In this document: positions 6,260 to 12,232 of the stretch, one piece after another
Position numbering within the stretch: position 1 is the first letter of the stretch
How the letters are laid out: each line of letters starts with the position of its first letter
Assembly (NCBI GenBank): GCA_030587435.1
Contig: JAUQZC010000158.1
Location: forward strand, 1 to 12,232
From: Candidatus Baldrarchaeota archaeon
GTDB taxonomy: Archaea; Asgardarchaeota; Baldrarchaeia; Baldrarchaeales; DXJG01
Length of the DNA stretch: 12,232 nucleotides
Reading direction: 5' to 3'
Program-made: the position numbers and the translations under genes
The notes under the pieces: model-generated
The model's input: the letters and a program-made list of their open reading frames with translations, nothing else
Database searches by the model: none
What the model was told of the DNA's origin: nothing

Positions 6260-6289
6260 TTTTTACTCTATCTTATCTCATGGAGGCGG

Positions 6290-9200
6290 GTGGCATTATT
6301 GTCTCCAGATAAAATTTCCAAAGTTATTAAGAGAGATGGACGTATAGTTCCCTTTGACAAGGATAGAATTGAAAATGCTATATGGAAGGCTTTAAACTCT
6401 GTTGGTGTTGGAACTAGGGAAATGGCTGCAAAATTAGCTAATGAAGTAGTAAAGATCTTGGAGGAGGAATTTGGGGAAGAAAAAATCCCACATGTAGAGG
6501 AAATTCAAGATATTGTTGAAAAAGTCCTTGTTAAAAACGGGCTTTACGAGGTAGCTAAAGCTTACATACTTTACAGACAGCGGAGAAGCGAAATTAGAGA
6601 AATAAAGAAGATGTTCGGCGTAGTTGACGACATGAAGCTTTCTGTAAACGCAGTAACCGTTCTTAAAAACAGATATTTACTTAAAGATGAACAAGGCAAT
6701 ATTATCGAAACACCTAAACAAATGCTGCTTAGAGTCGCCAGATATATAGGGCTCGTAGACATCTTTTACTACGAGGAAGTTTACGATAAAGAAGGAAACC
6801 AACCTAAACGTGAAGCTGAAGAACCAACCTACAAGTTTGAAAAAGCTGAAATAAACGAATATGATCTTGAAATGCTTAAAAGACTTTACAACAGATTGGG
6901 AAAAGAAGGAAAAATGAAAGTTTCTTTCAACGAGCTTTTAAAATTCCTCGACGAGAAATGGGATGAACTCTACGAAGAAGTAATAGATACATTTTATCAA
7001 ATCATGGTCAATAGGTATTTCCTTCCAAATTCCCCAACATTAATGAATGCTGGCGCACCCCTAGGGCAGCTATCAGCATGCTTCGTCATACCTGTTGACG
7101 ATTCTATTGAAAGCATATTTGACGCCCTTAAATACGCTGCATTAATACATAAGAGCGGAGGGGGAACTGGTTTTTCATTTTCTAGACTCAGACCTGAGGG
7201 AGATATTGTTAGAACAACCAAAGGAGTTGCATCTGGACCTGTTAGCTTCATGAGAATATTTGACGTTGCAACCGACGTAATTAAACAAGGTGGTAAGAGA
7301 CGTGGCGCAAACATGGGAATCCTAAGGGTAGATCATCCCGATATACTGGACTTCGTATACGCTAAGACAAAAGAGGGAATGCTGACAAACTTTAACATTT
7401 CAGTTGCAGTTACAGACGAGTTCATGAAAGCTGTCGAGGAAGGAAAAGACATCTACCTAATAAATCCAAGAACCGGGCAACCACAAGGAAAAATGAACGC
7501 AAGATACCTATTCGACATGATGGTATACAACGCTTGGAGAACAGGAGACCCAGGAATAATATTCATCGACAGAATCAACAAACACAACCCAACACCAAAC
7601 CTAGGCCAAATAGAAAGCACTAATCCATGTGTAACCGGAGACACTCTAGTACTAACTGAAAGAGGTCTGATCCCGATAAGAGAGTTAACTGAAAACAATC
7701 CGTCCTCACTTTCAACGTCGTTAATAATTGACATGAGGGCAATCCAAGGCGAGGGCATAATCAGGTCAAAACCCTTAAGATATGTTTTTACTGGAATAAG
7801 GCCAGTTTATAGACTTCTGACAAAGGAAGGCTATGAAATAAAAGCAACACTTGACCATATGTTCCTAACACCGAGCGGATGGAAAAAATTAGAAAATCTA
7901 AAGGAAGGAGATGTTCTACTGATCCAAAGTCGTGGCGAATTTCCAAAATCGAGGGATCTACCAATAAAGGATCAGATAGATGAATTAAATAAATTTACTA
8001 AAAGAAAAACTTTGAATTTGCCAAAAGAATGGTCTGAAGAGCTTGGGTTCGTCATCGGTTTATTAATTGGAGACGGTTGGTTAAGAAAGGATAGAGTTGG
8101 ATTCAGCTTTTCAAGCGAAAAATACAGTTTACTTAGAAAGGTCAGAGAAATTATTTCTAAGTGGTACGGCTATGTAAAACCCGTAAAAAGAGAAAACAAC
8201 ACCTATCATCTATCATATCACGCCAAAGGGTTTATCGAATTCTTTAGACGTCTCGGTATCGGAATATGGAAAGCAAAAACAAAAAGAGTGCCTTGGTGCA
8301 TGTTTAGAGCTCCAGAAGATGCTGTTAAAGGATTTCTTAAAGGTCTGTTCACTTCTGATGGATCTGTTCAAGGAAAAGCAGAAAAAGGTGTGTCTATAAG
8401 ACTTTCATCCACTTCTCTAAGGTTATTGAAAGATGTACAACTCCTACTACTTAATTTCGGTATAAAATCGAAGATTTACAAACGTAGGAAACAAAAACAA
8501 AAGCCCTTTATATATGTAGACTCTAAAGGGAGAGAAAAGAGATATATTGGAGGCGACTTTTACGAACTAGTAATTTCAAGAGACAGTAAAGATAAATTCA
8601 TAGAAAAAATTGGCTTTGAAGATAAACAAAAAATAGCGGAATTCTACAAAAGAGCCCCTGCTAAGTCTTATAAAGATAGATTTGAAGTCGTAGTTAAAAA
8701 AATAGAGTATATAGGAGAACAACCCGTATATGATGTAACAGAACCATTGACCCACACGTTTATCGCAAACGGTTTTATTGTTCACAATTGCGGAGAACAG
8801 CCTCTACTGCCTTTTGAGTCCTGTAACCTTGGTTCGATCAATCTGTCGTTGATGGTAAGACGGGATAAGAAAGGCGGTTACGAGATTGATTGGAAAAAGT
8901 TGAGGGAAGTTGTTAGAATTGCTGTTCACTTCTTAGATAATGTTATCGATGCAAATAATTATCCGCTGCCTCAAGTTGAAGAGAGAACTTTGTTGACTAG
9001 GAAGATTGGTTTAGGTGTTATGGGCTGGGCTGAACTCCTCTTTAAGCTTAAAATACCGTATGACTCTGAAGAAGCTTTAAACCTGGCTCGAAGGATCATG
9101 GAATATATCAACTACTACAGCAAAGTTGAATCTATTAGTTTAGCTGAGGAGAGAGGAAGCTTTCCGGCGTTTAAAGGTTCAATATACGATGGTGATCATC

Positions 9201-9856
9201 CAAGGTTTCCATTTGAAGCAGATGACGAAGAAAAACAACTTACATTAAATTGGGATGAACTTAGAGAGAAAATTAAGATGCATGGAATTAGAAATGCTAC
9301 AACTACAACTATAGCTCCAACTGGTACAATAAGTATCATTGCCGGAACATCGAGCGGTATTGAACCACTATTTGCATTAGCTTTCTTTAGAAGAGTTCTT
9401 GGTGGAGTTAGTCTCTTCGAAATTAACCCCGTATTTGAAGAAGTTTTAAGAGAACGTGGACTTTACAGCGACGAATTGATACATGAGGTGGCTAAGATTG
9501 GTTCAATTCAACATATTGATAAAATTCCCGACGATATTAAGCGAATATTTGTAACCGCGTTAGATATAGATGTTGATTGGCACGTTAAGATGCAGGCAGC
9601 CTTCCAGGAATTCACTGATAATGCGGTTTCGAAAACAATTAATCTACGTTTCGAATCTTCTCCAGAAGATGTAAGAGAAGCATTTATCCTAGCATATAAG
9701 TTAAAGTGTAAAGGGATAACAATTTACAGGTATGGCAGCAAAGGAGAACAAGTACTTTACATTGGCAAACCCTCAAAAGAAAAGTCTTCCGAAGGTGTAA
9801 TAGAGCTAGGGCCAGAGGACACAGGCTCGTGTCCGAAAGGAGTCTGTAAGATCTAA
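6290..9856 (+). CDS. nrdJ: Class II (adenosylcobalamin-dependent) ribonucleotide reductase with intein
   Basis: Reduces ribonucleotides to deoxyribonucleotides in the cytosol for DNA synthesis. The 1188-aa precursor carries a 387-aa intein (residues 447-833), leaving an 801-aa enzyme. Residues 10-100 form an ATP-cone (KVIKRDGRIVPFDKDRIENA), the allosteric activity site. C264 (LSACFVIPVDDSIESIF) and C845 (ESCNLGSINL) form the active-site redox pair. The thiyl-radical motif N-x-C-x-E is N445-P446 joined to C834-G835-E836 after splicing. KSGGGTGFSFSRLRP and GGKRRGANMGIL mark the barrel. C1181 and C1186 in the tail CPKGVCKI re-reduce the active site. No nrdB-like partner is nearby, and a cobalamin adenosyltransferase gene follows after 12 nt, which supports class II. 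The start is GTG 6290 behind GGAGG (6282-6286); the spacing is short, and TTG 6299 is an alternative. Third-position base use changes sharply across the intein. Confidence 0.95.
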   Translation: MALLSPDKISKVIKRDGRIVPFDKDRIENAIWKALNSVGVGTREMAAKLANEVVKILEEEFGEEKIPHVEEIQDIVEKVLVKNGLYEVAKAYILYRQRRSEIREIKKMFGVVDDMKLSVNAVTVLKNRYLLKDEQGNIIETPKQMLLRVARYIGLVDIFYYEEVYDKEGNQPKREAEEPTYKFEKAEINEYDLEMLKRLYNRLGKEGKMKVSFNELLKFLDEKWDELYEEVIDTFYQIMVNRYFLPNSPTLMNAGAPLGQLSACFVIPVDDSIESIFDALKYAALIHKSGGGTGFSFSRLRPEGDIVRTTKGVASGPVSFMRIFDVATDVIKQGGKRRGANMGILRVDHPDILDFVYAKTKEGMLTNFNISVAVTDEFMKAVEEGKDIYLINPRTGQPQGKMNARYLFDMMVYNAWRTGDPGIIFIDRINKHNPTPNLGQIESTNPCVTGDTLVLTERGLIPIRELTENNPSSLSTSLIIDMRAIQGEGIIRSKPLRYVFTGIRPVYRLLTKEGYEIKATLDHMFLTPSGWKKLENLKEGDVLLIQSRGEFPKSRDLPIKDQIDELNKFTKRKTLNLPKEWSEELGFVIGLLIGDGWLRKDRVGFSFSSEKYSLLRKVREIISKWYGYVKPVKRENNTYHLSYHAKGFIEFFRRLGIGIWKAKTKRVPWCMFRAPEDAVKGFLKGLFTSDGSVQGKAEKGVSIRLSSTSLRLLKDVQLLLLNFGIKSKIYKRRKQKQKPFIYVDSKGREKRYIGGDFYELVISRDSKDKFIEKIGFEDKQKIAEFYKRAPAKSYKDRFEVVVKKIEYIGEQPVYDVTEPLTHTFIANGFIVHNCGEQPLLPFESCNLGSINLSLMVRRDKKGGYEIDWKKLREVVRIAVHFLDNVIDANNYPLPQVEERTLLTRKIGLGVMGWAELLFKLKIPYDSEEALNLARRIMEYINYYSKVESISLAEERGSFPAFKGSIYDGDHPRFPFEADDEEKQLTLNWDELREKIKMHGIRNATTTTIAPTGTISIIAGTSSGIEPLFALAFFRRVLGGVSLFEINPVFEEVLRERGLYSDELIHEVAKIGSIQHIDKIPDDIKRIFVTALDIDVDWHVKMQAAFQEFTDNAVSKTINLRFESSPEDVREAFILAYKLKCKGITIYRYGSKGEQVLYIGKPSKEKSSEGVIELGPEDTGSCPKGVCKI
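7628..8788 (+). mobile_element. Intein with LAGLIDADG homing endonuclease in NrdJ
   Basis: A 387-aa in-frame insertion between N445-P446 and C834-GEQ of the reductase. The splicing domain begins with C447 in CVTGDTLVLTERG (block A). Block B is IKATLDHMFLTPSGW with H523. The C-terminal blocks are PVYDVTEPLTHTFIANG and FIVHN, with penultimate H832, terminal N833 and extein C834 as the +1 nucleophile. These are all the residues needed for standard class 1 splicing. Between blocks B and F lie two endonuclease motifs, LGFVIGLLIGDGW (585-597, acidic D595) and GFLKGLFTSDGS (681-692, acidic D690). Both catalytic aspartates are kept, so the endonuclease may be active. Insertion before the catalytic cysteine of ribonucleotide reductases fits the known habit of inteins to settle in conserved active sites. 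There are no stops or frameshifts. Confidence 0.95.
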
Positions 9857-9868
9857 GGGGGCAGACAT

Positions 9869-10379
9869 TTGGGTTTAATTTTTCTATATACTGGTACTGG
9901 AGCTGGAAAGACAACCAATGCGCTAGGTTTAGCTCTTAGATGCATAGGACACGGACTGAAAGTCATCATAATCCAATTTATGAAAGGCAGGAAAGATATT
10001 GGTGAATACGTTATAAAGGATAGGTTAAGCCCAGAGTACGAAATATATCAATTTGGAAGAACCGAGTGGGTAGATTTAAAAAGTCCAAGTGAAGAAGATA
10101 AAAGACTAGCTAGAAAAGCTTTGAAATTCGCTGAAAAAGTAGTCTTTGAAAAGAAACCTTTCCTACTTGTTTTAGACGAAATAAACTTGGCTGTAGCAGC
10201 AAACTTGATTTCAGTTGAAGAAATACTGTCCCTGCTGTCAAAATACCTGAAGAAACCACGTAGTCTTAACCGGAAGATATGCACCACCTGAACTCATTGA
10301 CAAAGCTGATATAGTAAATTTAGTTGTTGAAGTCAAATATCCTAGGAAGCTCGTCAATATAAAGGGTATAAACTATTAG
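9869..10379 (+). CDS. cobO: Cob(I)alamin adenosyltransferase, CobA/CobO/BtuR type, frameshifted near the 3' end
   Basis: Transfers the adenosyl group of ATP to cob(I)alamin, making the adenosylcobalamin that class II ribonucleotide reductase uses. The P-loop is GTGAGKTT (9-16), with VIIIQFMKG (32-40) and LLVLDEINLAV with D103-E104 (99-109). The unshifted frame ends at 10291 after 140 aa, with a meaningless tail beyond residue 130. In the +1 frame from about 10260, DNA continues with VVLTGRYAPPELIDKADIVN and EVKYPRK to TAG 10377-10379. This is exactly the conserved end of the family and restores a normal length of about 169 aa. The break lies in CCACGTAGTC; loss of two bases from a CACA-like run would explain it. 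The start is TTG 9869 behind AAGGGGGC, 12 nt after nrdJ, so the two are very likely co-transcribed. Real mutation or sequence error cannot be told apart. Confidence 0.88.
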
Positions 10380-10468
10380 CAATACAAATTTAAAGCAAAA
10401 TGATTCGGTAATGCTGTAACGGTTAAATTTGGCTGTACTTCAAAATTAACCACTTTTCTACATTAGTT

Positions 10469-10479
10469 ATTTTATTTTT
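10469..10479 (+). terminator. T-rich terminator after the nrdJ-cobO unit
   Basis: ATTTTATTTTT-type run, about 90 nt after the frame-corrected cobO stop, overlapping the stop of the convergent transporter gene. It would end plus-strand transcription between the two converging units. Confidence 0.35.
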
Positions 10480-11755
10480 GTAGTTTTGAGGTAAAAATCA
10501 TTTTACAGAATATTAGGAAACCTATACCCGCTAGAAACGCAGCTACATAGAACGTATTTGTAATGGCTAGTATTTGAGCTTGCTCCAATACATAGCCTTT
10601 TTCCAGAAATGTTTTAGTTAAGTAATCAGTGAAAATTCCAGATATTATTATTGGTGTTACCCCGAAACTTAGCGTCGAAATCATGTTATATTGACCGAAA
10701 TATTTTCCTCTCTGTCCCTCGGGTATAAGTTCAGCGACAAAAGTATAAGACACCGTTAATCTTATTGCCGTAATGACTCCTGCTGCCGCGCTAACTAAAA
10801 CCATGCCAAATACGCTCCTAGGTAGTGTGTATAGAATCGGTACAAGAATTGCTGTTGCAAATCCTATGAGTAGGACGGGTTTTCTTCCCTTTTTATCTGC
10901 TAGAATACCTATTATTGGATTTGCTATTAAATTTGCAATGGAGGCTGCATTTCTGATTAAGCTTATGTCGAAGCTCGTTGCAAGGAGGGCGATGCGGACG
11001 TAGTAGCTTAGTAGTTGCATTACTGATGCTGAAGAAGCTGATATAAAGAATAAGGAGATTAGAAACCAGTAGAATAGGTGTTTTAACGGGAATTCTTCTT
11101 CTATTTGGATGGTCGGTTCTCCTCTACGTGAGATTAGTTTTTTCGGTTCTCCTATGGTTATAAGTAGTGTTATGGCGCTGGTGAACATTATTGTTGAGGA
11201 AATATAGAATAGGATTGGGAATCCTTGGGCTTTGGTAGGGAAGTCGTAGAGTAGCCCTCCTGCGAAAACTCCTATGATTCTTCCAATGGCACCGATCGAG
11301 TTAAGTTGACCCATGATTGTGCCTCTTTCTGCTGGTTCTGTCATATCTGCAATTAGAGCTGACCAGCCTACGTTGCTCATTGACCAGAAGCTTTCTAGAA
11401 GGGTTAATCCAACTATTATTGTTATGGCGTAGAGAGTTTTAGCTTGTATGGGGTTTAAACCTGTGTAGATTGACCAAACTGTTGGTGATAGGAATATGTA
11501 GGCTATACCGGCGATGGTTTCTCCTACTACTATTAGTAGGCGTCGGACTCTAAGTTTGTCGCTTAGAGGACCCCAGATGAAGGTTTGGGTTAGTGAATTG
11601 GCTAGCATTGGTAGTGCTATGGCTAGTATGGCTTCTGTGAAGCTTCTTTTTAAAACTTCTAGCAAATATAGGGTGAGGAAACCGTAGAATAGGCCTCTTC
11701 TTGTCATAGCCATGAATTGGAAGCTTCCAAGCCCGGTTATTTCCCTTTTCCTCAT
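10472..11755 (-). CDS. Major facilitator superfamily transporter
   Basis: A 427-aa integral membrane protein with about 12 hydrophobic segments, the normal MFS size. MFS motif A appears twice, as expected for the duplicated halves: GPLSDKLRVRR (62-72) between helices 2 and 3, and GILADKKGRKP (283-293) between helices 8 and 9. Related loops PAERGTIMGQ (about 141-150) and PEGQRGKYFGQ (about 345-355) repeat in each half. A charged loop at 203-225 links the halves. The set resembles drug/sugar or multidrug exporter-like MFS proteins, but the substrate cannot be read. The start is ATG 11755, because AGGTGATG (11758-11765) stands directly upstream; an in-frame ATG at 11773 has no ribosome-binding site and would put that signal inside the gene. 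It converges on cobO and shows no functional link with it. Confidence 0.87.
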   Translation of the reverse strand: MRKREITGLGSFQFMAMTRRGLFYGFLTLYLLEVLKRSFTEAILAIALPMLANSLTQTFIWGPLSDKLRVRRLLIVVGETIAGIAYIFLSPTVWSIYTGLNPIQAKTLYAITIIVGLTLLESFWSMSNVGWSALIADMTEPAERGTIMGQLNSIGAIGRIIGVFAGGLLYDFPTKAQGFPILFYISSTIMFTSAITLLITIGEPKKLISRRGEPTIQIEEEFPLKHLFYWFLISLFFISASSASVMQLLSYYVRIALLATSFDISLIRNAASIANLIANPIIGILADKKGRKPVLLIGFATAILVPILYTLPRSVFGMVLVSAAAGVITAIRLTVSYTFVAELIPEGQRGKYFGQYNMISTLSFGVTPIIISGIFTDYLTKTFLEKGYVLEQAQILAITNTFYVAAFLAGIGFLIFCKMIFTSKLQK

Positions 11756-11784
11756 TTCATCACCTGAAAGCATCAGATATTTGC

Positions 11785-11793
11785 AAATTATTT
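11785..11793 (-). promoter_or_regulatory. Candidate TATA box of the MFS gene
   Basis: The minus strand reads AAATAATTT. The predicted start near 11763 gives a leader of about 8 nt, which would only partly include the ribosome-binding site. Another TATA-like run, TTAAAAATATC around 11826-11836, would give a leader of about 50 nt. Confidence 0.3.
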
Positions 11794-11960
11794 GAAAGTA
11801 GGTTTGGCTTCCCTATTGCATTATGATATTTTTAATTTTGGGGTAACGGTTTTTAGACTGCAAGTCAGTTCGCTAACGTGGGGGAAATTAGTAGAGGTTG
11901 CAGATTACTTACTCACGGTCTTTCTAAACTTTTTAAGTATTTTTGTAATATAATATGAAC

Positions 11961-11979
11961 TTTGGTAATTTTAACCAAA
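11961..11979. repeat. 19-nt inverted repeat in the divergent region
   Basis: TTTGGTAATTTTAACCAAA: 6-bp arms TTTGGT/ACCAAA around a 7-nt AT-only centre. It lies about 50 nt upstream of the TATA box of the last gene, a position suited to an operator. Function not shown. Confidence 0.35.
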
Positions 11980-12030
11980 ATTAAAAAGTTGAACCATAGA
12001 GCATGAAAACTATTTAATGTTAATTATTCA

Positions 12031-12040
12031 ATTTTTATAA
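12031..12040 (+). promoter_or_regulatory. TATA box of the gene at the right edge
   Basis: ATTTTTATAA, predicted transcript start near 12062, 16 nt before the ATG at 12078, with AGAGGAT in the leader. Confidence 0.45.
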
Positions 12041-12077
12041 TGTTGATTTGGATTGTTAGTTTGAGTAGAGGATTAAA

Positions 12078-12232
12078 ATGGTTGTTGGACAAGGAACAGA
12101 GGTTAGGAAGCATAGTAAACGGTTTTATCTAAGTTTAGTTGTAATTTTAATAGTGGGATTTACTCTTTTCTCAATATTTGTAAATATGTTTAGCAAGACA
12201 AGTAAAACTGTTACTATTCCAATTACATTTCC
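12078..12232 (+). CDS. N-terminus of a membrane-anchored protein, cut by window edge
   Basis: Fifty-one codons are visible. A short hydrophilic N-terminus (MVVGQGTEVRKHSKR) is followed by one hydrophobic helix (about residues 17-38: FYLSLVVILIVGFTLFSIFV), then a Ser/Thr/Lys-rich stretch ending in VTIPITF. The positive charges before the helix suggest a signal anchor with the bulk of the protein outside the cell. No family can be named from this fragment, and there is no class III (pilin-type) signal motif. The start is supported by AGAGG five to nine bases upstream and a TATA box at 12031-12040. Confidence 0.6.
   Translation, partial: MVVGQGTEVRKHSKRFYLSLVVILIVGFTLFSIFVNMFSKTSKTVTIPITF

Larger units (their letters stand above)
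11774..12077. other. Divergent intergenic region, no gene seen
   Basis: About 300 nt between the transporter and the last gene. It holds TATA-like sequences in both directions and the inverted repeat TTTGGT/ACCAAA (11961-11979). No tRNA, other RNA gene or convincing reading frame was seen. Confidence 0.55.

Noticed and set aside
10255..10265. Programmed +1 frameshift in cobO
   Set aside because: The CCACGTAGTC context has no known shift-prone codon pair or stimulatory element that I can see; loss of two bases is the simpler reading. Kept only as a remote option.
11850..11930. Possible tRNA or small RNA in GC-richer stretch near GTTCGCTAACG
   Set aside because: No acceptor stem, anticodon arm or proper T-loop could be paired.
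1..12232. CRISPR arrays, insertion sequences, tRNA or rRNA genes
   Set aside because: No regularly spaced repeats, transposase motifs, terminal inverted repeats with target duplications or tRNA-like folds were seen.

Overview
The window looks like a chromosomal stretch from an AT-rich archaeon, probably uncultured and possibly thermophilic. TATA-like boxes lie about 25 nt before the likely transcript starts. GGAGG/GGTGA-type Shine-Dalgarno sites set several starts, including TTG and GTG codons. Oligo-T tracts follow the plus-strand genes. The proteins include a cobalamin-dependent (class II) ribonucleotide reductase carrying an intein and several small Cys-rich proteins. I cannot assign a phylum from the sequence alone.

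Left part (1-3043, minus strand): a broken gene of the family sharing the IGIDDTD signature with the TiaS N-terminal domain, split over all three frames and running off the window edge; a possible decayed small ORF; a PLP-dependent class I/II aminotransferase with a long, hairpin-containing upstream region; about 500 nt without a convincing gene; and a class II (fuculose-phosphate-type) aldolase.

Middle part (3483-5994, plus strand): a DJ-1/PfpI-family protein, a small protein with a C-terminal membrane helix that I do not recognise, a class I SAM methyltransferase, a Cys-rich DUF3795-type protein and a small zinc-ribbon protein. Most of these seem to have their own TATA box, so this is more likely a row of single genes than one operon.

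Right-centre (6290-10379, plus strand): the main functional unit. NrdJ is interrupted by a 387-aa intein with a LAGLIDADG endonuclease, inserted directly before the catalytic thiyl-radical cysteine. Twelve nt after its stop lies a CobA/CobO-type corrinoid adenosyltransferase, whose product, adenosylcobalamin, is the cofactor NrdJ needs. The adenosyltransferase is frameshifted near its 3' end.

Right end: a convergent MFS transporter (10472-11755, minus), a roughly 300-nt divergent intergenic region, and the start of a membrane-anchored protein that leaves the window at 12232.

I found no CRISPR array, tRNA, rRNA or insertion sequence. The mobile element I can support is the intein. The disrupted reading frames (two in the left-edge gene, one in cobO, and perhaps the small ORF) may be real decay or assembly errors.
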